Assembly (NCBI GenBank): GCA_038521625.1
Contig: JBCBKP010000017.1
Location: forward strand, 4,378 to 68,377
Direction: 5' to 3'
DNA: 64,000 nt
Source of the DNA: JBCBKP01 sp038521625
GTDB lineage: Bacteria; Planctomycetota; Phycisphaerae; Phycisphaerales; UBA1924
In this document: piece after piece, positions 41,764 to 50,348 of the stretch
Layout: every line of letters begins with the position of its first letter
How positions within the stretch are numbered: the stretch's first letter is position 1
Position numbers and translations under genes: made by a program
Notes under the pieces: generated by a model
Database searches by the model: none
Told to the model about the DNA's origin: nothing
The model's input: only the letters and a program-made list of their open reading frames with translations

Positions 41764-42540
41764 TCAGGCGTCCGCGTCGCCCTCGAATACGACCGGCAGT
41801 GGTTCGAGCGACGCCGGACCGCGCGGTGGGAGCGTCACGGGGACGGCCTCCCCGTTGCGGATCGCCCAGACCAGCAGGGGCTGTCCGGCCGGCAGATCCG
41901 CCTCCATCGGGCGGACCAGGTCTCGCACGGGGCCGCCCGCAGCAAAGTCGAACTGCCGATAGACCTGGCGCGGTTCGGAAACGGCCAGCGGCCCCGAGAC
42001 ATCGGCGAGCTCGCCGATGATCGCCCCGAGCGCGGCCACGAGCTTCTCCTCGGGCGCGCCGCCCCCCGGCCGCCTCACGAAGGCGACCGGGGCCGGGAGG
42101 AAGACCGCGATTCCGGGCGTCGGCAGCAGCAGATCGCCGTCGAATCCACCGGCGACCAGCGCGGCGGCGAGCTCGCCCGGGTGCGGCATCACGACCGGCT
42201 CGCCGGCGGCGCACCACTCGAGACCGCCGCGGGTGACCGCCGCAAGCGCAAGGCGGGCATCCTCGATCAGCTCGGCGAGCGCCCCGGGGAGCGCCTCGGC
42301 TCGCCAGGTCTGGTGCAGCTCGGCCGCGTGCCGCTGGATGCCGAGCTCGGCCTTGTCGATCGCGACGGGCCGCTCCTCGAACTCGAGCAGTTCGAGCTCG
42401 TGGAGCGCGTGCGTGATCGCCTGCAGCGCGATGACCGGCGCCACCGACGCCCGGTAGCGTCCGCCCTCGCCGTCCTCGGGCAACGCGACGGCGGATCGGG
42501 CGAACTCGGTCCAGCGCGCGACGAGCGTCGCCCAGGTCAT
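41764..42540 (-). CDS. Conserved hypothetical protein
   Basis: A 258-residue soluble protein, no signal peptide or membrane segment, family not recognised. The N-terminal half is helical (ALQAITHALHELELLEFEER), the C-terminal half rich in beta-prone and Pro residues (LLLPTPGIAVFLPAPVAFVRR). The ATG at 42540 is preferred over a GTG at 42594 because the longer form would begin inside the terminator T-run of the upstream gene. It converges with the FkbM gene with a 2-base gap. It lies downstream of the CTERM-tailed gene pair but is separated from them by a strong terminator. Confidence 0.65.
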   Translation of the reverse strand: MTWATLVARWTEFARSAVALPEDGEGGRYRASVAPVIALQAITHALHELELLEFEERPVAIDKAELGIQRHAAELHQTWRAEALPGALAELIEDARLALAAVTRGGLEWCAAGEPVVMPHPGELAAALVAGGFDGDLLLPTPGIAVFLPAPVAFVRRPGGGAPEEKLVAALGAIIGELADVSGPLAVSEPRQVYRQFDFAAGGPVRDLVRPMEADLPAGQPLLVWAIRNGEAVPVTLPPRGPASLEPLPVVFEGDADA

Positions 42541-42596
42541 CCGCGCGGTCTCACGATCGGGGTCGGCCACCCCGCATGGTTCGCGCGCCGGCACCC

Positions 42597-42630
42597 AAAA
42601 AAGACGGCGGCCCCGAGAGATCGGGGCCGC
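42597..42630 (-). terminator. Intrinsic terminator after CTERM-tailed protein 1
   Basis: A perfect 10-bp stem (GCGGCCCCGA paired with TCGGGGCCGC) with a GAGA tetraloop, then on the minus strand CCGTC followed by six T. It begins 30 bases after the stop codon at 42660. Confidence 0.92.
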
Positions 42631-42659
42631 GTCGAGGAGACATCAGATGCTTCTTGGGA

Positions 42660-43322
42660 TCAGCGGCGGCGGCGCGTGCCGGCGAGGCCCGCGAGACCGA
42701 GGATCGCCGCGGCGCCCGGGGTTGGGACCAGGCGGCCACTGATCTGGGTCGAGATGTCGCTGAACGGCGCGCTGAAGATCGTGAACGACGGGTCGAACGA
42801 GAGGACGACCAGCGTGCCGTCCAGGATCGGAGTGCCGAGGAAGTTCGTCGAGAAGCCCGTGCCGCCCTCACCGTCGAAGCTCTTGTCGGCGGCGTTGATC
42901 GTGACGCCGCTGGTGAATCCGTTGAAGAAGAGCTGGCCGTCGGTCGAACGGAACCACTGGCCGCTCAGGTCGCCCGAGATGGTGTCGCCGTTGGCGTCGG
43001 TCAGCGTGAAGGCGCCCATGCCGGTCGCGGTCGCGCTGAAGGGACCGAACGCGAAGTTCTGCACGTTCGAGACCGAGATGTCGAATTCGGCGTTTGCCAG
43101 GCTGGTGTTGACGAAGTTCGAGTTGAAGTCGGCGGTCGTGGCGCCCTGGTCGAGGCGGGTCACGTCGCCCGAGGTCGAGCCCTGGGCGTCGGCCGAGAAC
43201 GTCGAGCCGTCGAAGCTGCCGTTGAGGTCGCTGTAGGTGAAGGACAGGACGGCGGGATCGCTCTGGGCCAGCGCGAGGCCCGCGGTCGACGCCACGGCAG
43301 CAGCAATGATGGTCCGGGTCAC
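42660..43322 (-). CDS. Secreted protein with C-terminal sorting tail, paralogue 1
   Basis: A 220-residue exported protein. A signal peptide covers 1-19 (TIIAAAVASTAGLALAQ). The mature domain starts SDPAVLSFTYSDLNGSFDGS and is beta-rich, Asp/Ser/Thr/Gly-heavy and without Cys. The end has the pattern of a short cell-surface sorting signal: PTPG, then the hydrophobic AAAILGLAGLAG and a basic TRRRR. This resembles PEP-CTERM/MYXO-CTERM signals, which are cut by rhombosortase or exosortase-like enzymes. The gene is followed by a strong intrinsic terminator. It is closely related to the next gene upstream; the pair is probably a tandem duplication. Function unknown. Confidence 0.8.
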   Translation of the reverse strand: MTRTIIAAAVASTAGLALAQSDPAVLSFTYSDLNGSFDGSTFSADAQGSTSGDVTRLDQGATTADFNSNFVNTSLANAEFDISVSNVQNFAFGPFSATATGMGAFTLTDANGDTISGDLSGQWFRSTDGQLFFNGFTSGVTINAADKSFDGEGGTGFSTNFLGTPILDGTLVVLSFDPSFTIFSAPFSDISTQISGRLVPTPGAAAILGLAGLAGTRRRR

Positions 43323-43552
43323 GTTCTCGTCTCCTCTCGGCGCTCCGTTGAGAGCAGCCCACTCAGCCGAGAGGATATCGAGTCCACGCGGATGTCGGCA
43401 ACCGCAAATGCCTGTGAATACGGCATCTCGGGAAAACCCCTACGGCGTAAGTCCGACTTCGGCCCGACCAGACGTTGCAGAACCGCTCTCAGACGCCGAA
43501 CGTCGACTATGAAGATTCTGCGAACCCCGACGCGCGCCTCGGATCGGCGGTC

Positions 43553-44221
43553 TCAGCGGCGGCGACGGGCGGCGATCAGACCGCCCGCTGCGACGATCGC
43601 GAGGGACCCGGGCGACGGGATCGGCTCGCCGGTCAGACGGCCGCTGATCTGCGTCGAGATGCCGTCAAACGTGCTCCCGAAGACGCTGAAGCTCGGATCG
43701 AACGAGAGGACAACGACCGTGCCGTCGAGCACGATCGGCTCGAGGCCGAAGGTCGAGAATCCGCTGCCCGACTGGCCGTCGAAGCTGCCGTCGTTCGTCG
43801 TGACGACGACCCCGGTGGTGAACCCGTTGAAGAACAGCTGGCCGTCGGCGGACCGGAACCACTGGCCCCGGAGCTGTCCCTGGATGGTGTCGCCCGAGGT
43901 GTCGGTGAGGGTGAACGAGCCGGCGCCGTCGGCGGTCGCCGTGAACGGCCCGAAGCCGCCCATGATCGCGCCAACGGAGATATCGAACGCGGCGGACGCG
44001 AGGCCGGCGTTGAAGCCCGAGTTGAAGTCGGCGGTGTCCGCGGGACCCTGATCCAGGCGGGTGACATCGCCCGACGTCGCGCCCTGCGCCACGGCGGAGA
44101 ACGTCGAGCCATCGAAGCTCCCGTTCAGATCGCTGTAGGTAAACGACAGGACGGCGGGATCGCTCTGGGCGGCGACAGCACCGGCGGCTGCGGCGATCGC
44201 GAGGGCGGCGGCGTTCTTCAT
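43553..44221 (-). CDS. Secreted protein with C-terminal sorting tail, paralogue 2
   Basis: A 222-residue protein with a signal peptide (1-20, MKNAAALAIAAAAGAVAAQ) and the same mature start SDPAVLSFTYSDLNGSFDGS as paralogue 1. Long blocks are shared (GQWFRSADGQLFFNGFT; SFDGQSGSGFST; VLSFDPSFSVFGSTF). The tail PSPGSLAIVAAGGLIAARRRR-type ending is again PSPG, a hydrophobic stretch and four Arg. I chose the ATG at 44221 because the signal peptide begins there; the frame is open upstream without support. The shared DNA over most of the coding region points to duplication followed by divergence. Confidence 0.8.
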   Translation of the reverse strand: MKNAAALAIAAAAGAVAAQSDPAVLSFTYSDLNGSFDGSTFSAVAQGATSGDVTRLDQGPADTADFNSGFNAGLASAAFDISVGAIMGGFGPFTATADGAGSFTLTDTSGDTIQGQLRGQWFRSADGQLFFNGFTTGVVVTTNDGSFDGQSGSGFSTFGLEPIVLDGTVVVLSFDPSFSVFGSTFDGISTQISGRLTGEPIPSPGSLAIVAAGGLIAARRRR

Positions 44222-44635
44222 CTCTCGACTCTTCCTCGTGTGTGCAAACGACGGAACCCGAGCCTGCACAGAGGCTTGGAGCCGTCGGTCTCTCTCTTCG
44301 CGAACAGTACCACCCACGGCCGCCCGAGTCGATCGAAAATGCTGCCGAGAAAGCACTTACATATCTAGAAGGGTCCGCAAACGGCCGGTTGGGCGCTCGC
44401 CGGCCTCAAGCCCGACCCAGGGTGCCAGCTTCGGGCCAGTTACATCAGGAATTTGATCGGGTCTAACTCTGGGCAAAGAAATGCCCCCGGATGGTGGTGG
44501 CTCACCCGGGGGCGATTGGTCTGGGACACGGATGGGAGGGAGGAGGTGGGTGGGATACCCGTGTCCCGAGACGTTCACGGATCGGCTTGTGAATGGCCGG
44601 CCCCGCGCCTCCGCGGGACCGGATGGCGGTGCTGG
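44222..44635. other. 414-base region between nrdJ and CTERM-tailed gene
   Basis: No convincing gene. It holds the leader of the 43553-44221 gene (upper strand reading to the left), the nrdJ terminator hairpin (44475-44513) and a second GC hairpin CCCGCG-cctc-CGCGGG at about 44603-44618. Short open frames here overlap each other on both strands and lack ribosome sites. Confidence 0.5.
44475..44513 (-). terminator. Likely terminator of nrdJ
   Basis: GCCCCCGG (44483-44490) pairs with CCGGGGGC (44506-44513) across a 15-base loop; on the minus strand the stem is followed by ATTTCTTTG. It begins 123 bases after the nrdJ stop. The loop is long and the T-run is broken, so confidence is moderate. Confidence 0.5.
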
Positions 44636-47600
44636 TTAGCTGCAGCCCATCGAGTTGCCGCAGTTGAGGCACTTGTAGCAGGTGCCGCTCCGGACGGTGA
44701 TCGTGCCGCAGACGTCACACGGCGGGGCATCGCCGGCGGAGTCGAGCGCCTCGGAGAGGGTGGAGGAGGCGCTCGGCGAGGCCTGCGAACCTCCCGGGGC
44801 AGTGCCGGCGGCGGGCCGATCGCCGGCCTCGGGCGCGCGAGTCGTCGCGGCGCCCCCACCGCTCTGCCGATCGGAACGGGTCAGACCGGGCCCGGTCGGG
44901 GTAGGGGTCCCGGTGTCTGTGCCGCGCGACCGGGGTGCCGGCGGACCGGCTTCGCTTGTTCGCTCCCATCGGGACTCTCCTGAGAGGTTGGCGGGCTCGG
45001 CGGTCTTGCTCTCGCCCGAGCGCTGCGGGACCACGCGCTCGGCGTAGCCCGGGATGAACTGGATGCCGAGCCAGCGGAAGATGTAATCGACCAGGCTCTT
45101 GGCGAAGGGGATGTCGGGGTTGGTCGTCATGCCCGCCGGCTCGAAGCGCTGGTGGGTGAACTTCTTGACGAGGCTCTCGAGCGGCACGCCGTACTGGAGC
45201 GAGACGCTGGTCGCGGTGCCGAGCGAGTCCATCAGGCCGCCGATGGTCGAGCCTTCCTTTGCCATGGTGATGAACAGCTCGCCCGGCTGGCCGTCCTCGT
45301 AGAGGCCGACGGTCAGGTAGCCCTCGTGGCCCGCGACGTTGAACTTGTGGGTCATCGAGCGGCGGGTGTCGGGCAGGCGGCGGCGGAGCGGGCGGTGCTC
45401 GAGATCGAAGAGCTCTTCTCGGGCGGCGGAGGTGTTGGCCTCCATGACCGCCTCGGCGACGCGGGCGGCCTTGGCCTCGACCTCGGCCTTGGCCTCGGCG
45501 ACCTCGAGCTCGTCGACCGACTCCTCGGTGAGCTCGTTCTCGGTCTCGTCGGCGTCGGACTTGACGTTGAGCGGCTGGGAGAGCTTGCAGCCGTCGCGGT
45601 AGAGCGCGTTGGCCTTGAGGCCGAGCTCCCAGCTGAGGCGGTAGCAGGCCTTGATGTCCTCGATCGAGGCCTCGTGCGGCAGGTTGATGGTCTTGCTGAT
45701 GGCGCCGGTGATGAACGGCTGGGCCGCGGCCATCATGCGGATGTGGCCCTCGGGGGCGATGTAGCGGACGCCGATCTTGCCGCAGGTGTTGGCGCAGTCG
45801 AAGACCGGCAGGTCCTCGTCCGCCAGGTGCGGGGCGCCCTCGACCGTCTGCGTGCCGCAGACGACGCGGTTGAGCTCCTCGAGGTGGCCGTTCTTGAGGC
45901 CGAGCTTCTTGAGGGCGTTGAACGAGAAGTCGGCCTTGGCCTCCTCGGCGTCGAGGCCGAGGCGCTCGAGGCAGTCGTCGCCGAGGCCCCATGCGCCGAA
46001 GGCGAAGCCGAGCTCGAAGACGCCGGGCAACTGCTCGGAGATGTTCTTGAGGTCGGCGTCGTTCATGCCTTGGGTGCGGAGCCACTGGGAGAAGCTCATG
46101 CCGGGCTGGACGCCGAGCTTCTTGGTGGTCTCGTCGAGCGGCATCGGGACGTCGAGGTCGAGCGTGCCGAGCAGGTAGCGCAGGATGTCGGCGACCTCGC
46201 CGGCCTCGTAGCCGAGGGCCTCGAGGGCGGGGCGGACAGAGTTGTTGGCGATCTTGAAGTAGCCGCCGCCGGCCAGCTTCTTGAACTTGACGAGGGCGAA
46301 GTCGGGTTCGACGCCGGTGGTGTCGCAGTCCATCAGCAGGCCGATGGTGCCGGTCGGCGCGATAACGGTGGTCTGGGCGTTGCGGAAGCCGTGCTTGCTG
46401 CCGAGCTTGTAGGCGTCGTCCCAGGCCTTGGTCGCGTGGCGGAGCAGCTTCTGGGCGTTGGCGAGGCTGACGCCGCCGTCCTCGATCAGGTCGTGGTCGA
46501 TCGGGACCGGGCTGATGCGCAGGTGCTCGTACTGCTCGCTCTCGCGTTCGACGCCGTGGGCGGCGAGTCGGTGGTTGCGGACGACCCGGAGCATGTTCTC
46601 CTGGTCGTCGGCGTAGCCGTCGAAGGGCCCGTGCTCGCTGGCGAGCGTGGCGCTCTGGCGGTAGCTGCGTCCGGTCAGGATCGCGGTGAGGCAGGCGCAG
46701 ACGGCGCGGCCCTCTTCGCTGTCGTAGGGGATGCCGGCCTGCATGAGCATCGCGCCGAGGTTGGCGTAGCCGAGGCCGAGCGTGCGGTAGCGCCAGCTCA
46801 GGCGGGCGATCTCGCGGCTCGGGAAGGCGGCCATGAGGACGCTGATCTCGAGGACGGTGGTCCAGAGGTCGACGCCGTGCTCGAACTTGGCGAGGTCGAA
46901 GCCGCGCGAGCCGGTGTCGTAGAACTTCATGATGTTCAGCGATGCGAGGTTGCACGCGGTGTTGTCGAGGAACATGTACTCCGAGCAGGGGTTGGACGCG
47001 TTGATGCGTCCGGCGCTCGGGCAGGTGTGCCAGGCGTTGATGGTCGTGTCGTACTGCACGCCCGGGTCGGCGCAGCGCCACGCGGCGTAGGTCAGGTCCC
47101 CCCAAAGCTGCCCGGCGTCGTAGGTCCGGGCGATCTCGCCGGTGGTGCGCCAGCGGGTCTCCCACTCGCCGCGTGCGTCGACGGCGTCGAAGAAGGCGTC
47201 GGGGATGCGGACCGAGTTGTTGCTGTTCTGGCCGCTGACGGTCGTGTAGGCCTCGCCGTTGAAGTCGTAGTCGAGGGTCAGGCCCAGGCGCCCGGCGGTC
47301 TCGGCGATGGTCTCGGGGTCCTCGGGGCTTGCCTTGGTCGAGCCGACGGCCTTGAGGCCCTCGACCAGCGCGGCGACCTTGATCTCCTCGCGGACCTTCC
47401 AGTTGATGAACGACCCGATGTCGGGGTGGTCCATGTCGAGGCAGACCATCTTGGCGGCGCGGCGGGTGGTGCCGCCGGACTTGATCGCGGCGGCGGCGCG
47501 GTCGCCGATCTTCAGCCAGCTCATCAGGCCCGAGCTCTTGCCGCCGCCGGAGAGCGGCTCGTTCTCGGCGCGGAGGTGCGAGAAGTTGGTGCCGGTGCCG

Positions 47601-48313
47601 GAGCCGTACTTGAAGAGGCGGGCCTCGCGGGTCCAGAGATCCATGATGCCGCCGTCGTTGACGAGATCGTCGTCAACGGACTGGATGAAGCAGGCGTGCG
47701 GCTGCGGGTGGGTGTAGGCGTCGTCGGCCTCGCGGAGCTCGCCGGTCTTGTGCTCGGCGATCCAGTGGCCCTGGGCCGGGCCGTCGATGCCGTAGGCCCA
47801 GTTCAGCCCGGTGTTGAACCACTGCGGGCTGTTGGGGGCGCACATCTGGTGCACCATCATGTAGACGAGCTCGTCGTAGAACGCCTCGGCGTCGGCGCGG
47901 GTGTCGAAGTAGCCGTGGGTCTCGCCCCAGTGGCGCCAGCAGCCGGCGAGGCGGTGGATGACCTGGCGGGCGGAGCGCTCCGGGCCGAACTCGACCTTGC
48001 CGTCCTTGTCGGTCTTGACGCCCGAGGGGATCTGCTGGCCGTTCTTCTTCTTGGTGGCGGTCGAGCAGGCGGCGTCCCAGCCGCCGTCGACGAGGGCGTA
48101 GGGCTGCTCCATCTGCGGCACGCCCGCCTTGCGGAAGTACTTGCTGACCATGATGTCGGTCGCGAGCTGCGACCAGGTGGCGGGGACCTCGGCGCCCTCC
48201 ATCTCGAAGACGACCGAGCCGTCGGGGTTGGAGATGCGGCTCGACCGCGTGGTCCACTCGACCGACGCGAACGGGTCCTGACCAGCCTTCGTGAACTTCC
48301 GCTCGACCTTCAT
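44636..48313 (-). CDS. nrdJ: Vitamin B12-dependent (class II) ribonucleotide reductase
   Basis: A 1225-residue adenosylcobalamin-dependent enzyme that reduces ribonucleotides to deoxyribonucleotides, independent of oxygen. Family blocks are clear: QMCAPNSPQWFNTGLNWAYG (about 155-174), TGTNFSHLRAENEPLSGGGK (about 240), NPCSEYMFLDNTACNLASLN (about 445), PTGTIGLLMDCDTTGVEPDF (about 670) and the Cys-rich zinc-like C-terminus CDVCGT...CYKCLNCGNSMGC that recycles the active-site disulfide. A Glu/Ala-rich insert (about 930-985) and a Pro/Ser-rich linker before the C-terminus (about 1110-1185) add length. Start ATG with AAGGAAGGCGAGC before it. No cobalamin riboswitch was recognised upstream. Confidence 0.96.
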   Translation of the reverse strand: MKVERKFTKAGQDPFASVEWTTRSSRISNPDGSVVFEMEGAEVPATWSQLATDIMVSKYFRKAGVPQMEQPYALVDGGWDAACSTATKKKNGQQIPSGVKTDKDGKVEFGPERSARQVIHRLAGCWRHWGETHGYFDTRADAEAFYDELVYMMVHQMCAPNSPQWFNTGLNWAYGIDGPAQGHWIAEHKTGELREADDAYTHPQPHACFIQSVDDDLVNDGGIMDLWTREARLFKYGSGTGTNFSHLRAENEPLSGGGKSSGLMSWLKIGDRAAAAIKSGGTTRRAAKMVCLDMDHPDIGSFINWKVREEIKVAALVEGLKAVGSTKASPEDPETIAETAGRLGLTLDYDFNGEAYTTVSGQNSNNSVRIPDAFFDAVDARGEWETRWRTTGEIARTYDAGQLWGDLTYAAWRCADPGVQYDTTINAWHTCPSAGRINASNPCSEYMFLDNTACNLASLNIMKFYDTGSRGFDLAKFEHGVDLWTTVLEISVLMAAFPSREIARLSWRYRTLGLGYANLGAMLMQAGIPYDSEEGRAVCACLTAILTGRSYRQSATLASEHGPFDGYADDQENMLRVVRNHRLAAHGVERESEQYEHLRISPVPIDHDLIEDGGVSLANAQKLLRHATKAWDDAYKLGSKHGFRNAQTTVIAPTGTIGLLMDCDTTGVEPDFALVKFKKLAGGGYFKIANNSVRPALEALGYEAGEVADILRYLLGTLDLDVPMPLDETTKKLGVQPGMSFSQWLRTQGMNDADLKNISEQLPGVFELGFAFGAWGLGDDCLERLGLDAEEAKADFSFNALKKLGLKNGHLEELNRVVCGTQTVEGAPHLADEDLPVFDCANTCGKIGVRYIAPEGHIRMMAAAQPFITGAISKTINLPHEASIEDIKACYRLSWELGLKANALYRDGCKLSQPLNVKSDADETENELTEESVDELEVAEAKAEVEAKAARVAEAVMEANTSAAREELFDLEHRPLRRRLPDTRRSMTHKFNVAGHEGYLTVGLYEDGQPGELFITMAKEGSTIGGLMDSLGTATSVSLQYGVPLESLVKKFTHQRFEPAGMTTNPDIPFAKSLVDYIFRWLGIQFIPGYAERVVPQRSGESKTAEPANLSGESRWERTSEAGPPAPRSRGTDTGTPTPTGPGLTRSDRQSGGGAATTRAPEAGDRPAAGTAPGGSQASPSASSTLSEALDSAGDAPPCDVCGTITVRSGTCYKCLNCGNSMGCS

Positions 48314-48458
48314 GCTCGCCTTCCTTGGCCTGGTTCGTCCTGAACCGCCCGATGCCCTATACGTCGCGGGCCTGTCCTGAGTTGTCTGCCGGCGGTCCCC
48401 GTGATCGCCGGAGTGGTGCGAATCCCGCCGCGGCGGGCATCCCACCACGGCGAGGCGG

Positions 48459-48833
48459 CTATCCCTGCGCCCCGGCCGACATCGAATCGTCTCGCTGCTG
48501 GCGGACGCCGAAGTGCCGCGCCCGCTCTTCCCATCGCTTGAGGTGCTGCTTCGATTCGGGCGGCAGGTGCGCCACGGTCGGGTCCTCCCCCACCGCCGCG
48601 CCCACGCCCGCCCGCAGGGCCTGCTCGGAGTCGAAGAAGAGCACGGTCATGAACTCGGTCTCGTTGCTCCCGTCCGGCCCTTCGGTGTCTTCACGCCGGT
48701 AGGTGTCGGTGCCGAGGTAGCCGTCGGCGTCGAAGTGCGATTCGAAGCGTGGGAGGATGACCGAGCGGAGCGTGTGCTCGTAGGCGTCGGCGCCCTCGGG
48801 CGTGGTCCAGCCTGTCCAGACGCGGGCGATCAT
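48459..48833 (-). CDS. ABM-fold (antibiotic biosynthesis monooxygenase-like) protein
   Basis: A 124-residue dimeric alpha-beta barrel candidate: MIARVWTGWTTPEGADAYEH start, TEFMTVLFFDSEQALRAGVG in the middle and a C-terminal helix. Proteins of this fold range from quinone monooxygenases to heme oxygenases and unknowns; no catalytic residues can be assigned. The start ATG overlaps the dcd stop by one base (TGATG), so it is almost certainly translated with dcd. It sits between dcd and nrdJ (145-base gap), suggesting an auxiliary role near nucleotide metabolism, though this is only positional. The tail (RQQRDDSMSAGAQG) is probably disordered. Confidence 0.7.
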   Translation of the reverse strand: MIARVWTGWTTPEGADAYEHTLRSVILPRFESHFDADGYLGTDTYRREDTEGPDGSNETEFMTVLFFDSEQALRAGVGAAVGEDPTVAHLPPESKQHLKRWEERARHFGVRQQRDDSMSAGAQG

Positions 48834-49417
48834 CAATCCACCTTCGGCAGTGTCAGGCCGGTCTGGTCCTGGTACTTGCCGGCCTTGTCGGCGTAGCTGA
48901 CGGCGCAGACGCGGTCGCCCTTGAGGAACACGAACTGCGCGATGCCCTCGTTGGCGTAGACCTTGGCCGGCAGCGGCGTGGTGTTGCTGATCTCCAGCGT
49001 GACCTTGCCGCGCCATTCGGGCTCGAGCGGCGTGACGTTCACGATCAGCCCGCACCGCGCGTAGGTGCTCTTGCCGACGCAGAGCACCAGGATGTCGCGC
49101 GGGATGTCGAAGACCTCGACGGTCTCGCAGAGCGCGAACGAGTTCGGCGGGATGATGACGTGGTCCTCGCCGGTCCCGCCTTTCGAGGGGTCGGTCTCGA
49201 CCTCGACCATGAAGCGGTCGTCGAATGCCTTGGGATCGACGATCGCGACGCCGCCGCCGCGCGGGGTCGGCGTGAAGATCTGGAAGCGGCTGCCGACGCG
49301 GACGTCGTAGCCGTAGCTGGAGACGCCGTAGGAGATCGAGCCCGGGCGTCGCTGGCCGTCCTGGAACGGCTCGATGCCGACGAGTTCCCGGATCTGCGTG
49401 TCGCAGAGCACGGCCAT
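48833..49417 (-). CDS. dcd: dCTP deaminase
   Basis: A 194-residue Dcd enzyme converting dCTP to dUTP, feeding dTTP synthesis. The typical blocks are present: SSYGYDVRVGSRF (about 33-45), IIPPNSFALCETVE, GKSTYARCGLIVNVTPLEP, EWRGKVTLEISNTTPLPA and NEGIAQFVFLKG. Start ATG has GGGAGGGAACACG upstream. It is the first gene of a minus-strand cluster dcd-ABM protein-nrdJ, all in dNTP supply. A long, hairpin-rich gap lies upstream. Confidence 0.95.
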   Translation of the reverse strand: MAVLCDTQIRELVGIEPFQDGQRRPGSISYGVSSYGYDVRVGSRFQIFTPTPRGGGVAIVDPKAFDDRFMVEVETDPSKGGTGEDHVIIPPNSFALCETVEVFDIPRDILVLCVGKSTYARCGLIVNVTPLEPEWRGKVTLEISNTTPLPAKVYANEGIAQFVFLKGDRVCAVSYADKAGKYQDQTGLTLPKVD

Positions 49418-49701
49418 CGTGTTCCCTCCCGTGGCCGGCCCGCGCGTCGACGCTGGCTGCCTCGAACTTGCCGCCTGGGCCGGGGTGGCTCTCTCGCCCG
49501 GGCCCTCTTTATGAACCCGGGCTCTTGGACCCGCCCCGCCGAGGCATCCGAATCTCCGCCGAGACCCGCGGTCGTCATTGACCGGTGCTGGCTCGGCTCG
49601 GCGGGATGACCATCACCCCGCCGCCGTCTCCGCGATACGCGCTCGCCGTCTTGCGAGCCGTTGTGGCTCGGCCCCGTCCCTGCTTGGGCCCGTCATGGGC
49701 T

Positions 49702-49725
49702 CCGCCCGGCCTTTCTGGGCCGGGC
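49702..49725. repeat. 8-bp perfect hairpin
   Basis: GCCCGGCC and GGCCGGGC enclose a 6-base loop (TTTCTG). There is no T-run on either side, so this is structure rather than a clear terminator. Confidence 0.5.
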
Positions 49726-49960
49726 TGGCCGAGCGTGCGTCCTGCCCGTATCGCGATTCCTTTCCGGACGTGCCCCCGCCGGATGCTCCCTTCCGGCCCC
49801 ACTGGGGGACTTGCGAGCGGGCGATGATGCCCGTCCGTTGAGCTGGTCTGGGTGTCCCAATTCACCCCACGGGCGAGCCCGCTTGACCACGAGCCATGGT
49901 ATCAGCGATCGATGCTCACCACAAGACATTGTGTTGCCGGTGTGAAGACTGTCAATAATG

Positions 49961-49991
49961 GCGCAAGCACCAGCGGCGCTGGAGCTTGCGC
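49961..49991. repeat. Long hairpin (8 bp + mismatch + 5 bp)
   Basis: GCGCAAGC pairs with GCTTGCGC; one A-A mismatch separates this from an inner 5-bp stem CCAGC/GCTGG with a 3-base loop. On the plus strand it is followed by GAGTTTGTG. It could end a transcript or be an RNA element. Confidence 0.6.
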
Positions 49992-50030
49992 GAGTTTGTG
50001 ACAGGGTGCGCGCCAGGCGGTGGCCAAAAG

Positions 50031-50058
50031 TTGGGGTGCGATCCCGGGGGCACCCCAA
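50031..50058. repeat. 9-bp perfect hairpin
   Basis: TTGGGGTGC and GCACCCCAA with a 10-base loop. On the minus strand it is followed by CTTTTGGCC, a weak T-run, so a minus-strand terminator is possible although no minus-strand gene starts nearby. Confidence 0.55.
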
Positions 50059-50348
50059 GATGTGGACACGACAGGTCATGCACCGGCTTTCCACGGATTC
50101 GTGCTGCCAGAACCGATTATAACTCGAACAAAGTTCGATTACCAGCCGAATACCTGTGGATTGCCTCTGGACTGGTCATCGCGTTCGGAGACGCGGGCTT
50201 TCCGTTCCCCCGAGTTGAGGGGAACGCATCGGGAGACCGGAACTGCGGCGGGTGCGGCGGCGGAAGTACAGTTGCACGCGGGCGGCCTTGACGTGTCCGA
50301 CGGACGCGGCCGCCCGGCGGCGACCCTCCGACAGCTGAGCCCAACCCC

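Larger units (their letters stand above)
49418..50348. other. 931-base hairpin-rich intergenic region between dcd and flgI-like gene
   Basis: No convincing protein gene: the short open frames are low-complexity, overlap on both strands and lack ribosome sites. The region holds three strong hairpins (49702-49725, 49961-49991, 50031-50058), an AT-rich promoter-like stretch (50110-50165) and GC-rich structured DNA at 49640-49840. It may contain one or more noncoding RNAs plus promoters for the flanking genes. Confidence 0.45.

Noticed and set aside
45152..48343. 1063-codon plus-strand open frame opposite nrdJ
   Set aside because: Shadow of nrdJ: no motifs, Val/Gly/Asp/Leu-rich, while nrdJ has all family blocks.
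48314..48458. Cobalamin riboswitch upstream of nrdJ
   Set aside because: I looked for the B12-box core (GCCACTG) and found none in the leader.
49760..49830. Minus-strand CCGGAAGGGAGCATCC resembling the domain IV loop of SRP RNA
   Set aside because: It differs by one base from the usual CCGGAAGGGAGCAGCC, but the 5' side lacks the CAGG half of the internal loop and the flanks do not form the expected long helix. An Infernal scan would settle it.
50120..50150. tRNA-like GTTCGATT string
   Set aside because: The matching acceptor, D and anticodon arms are absent, and no 3' CCA pairing is seen.
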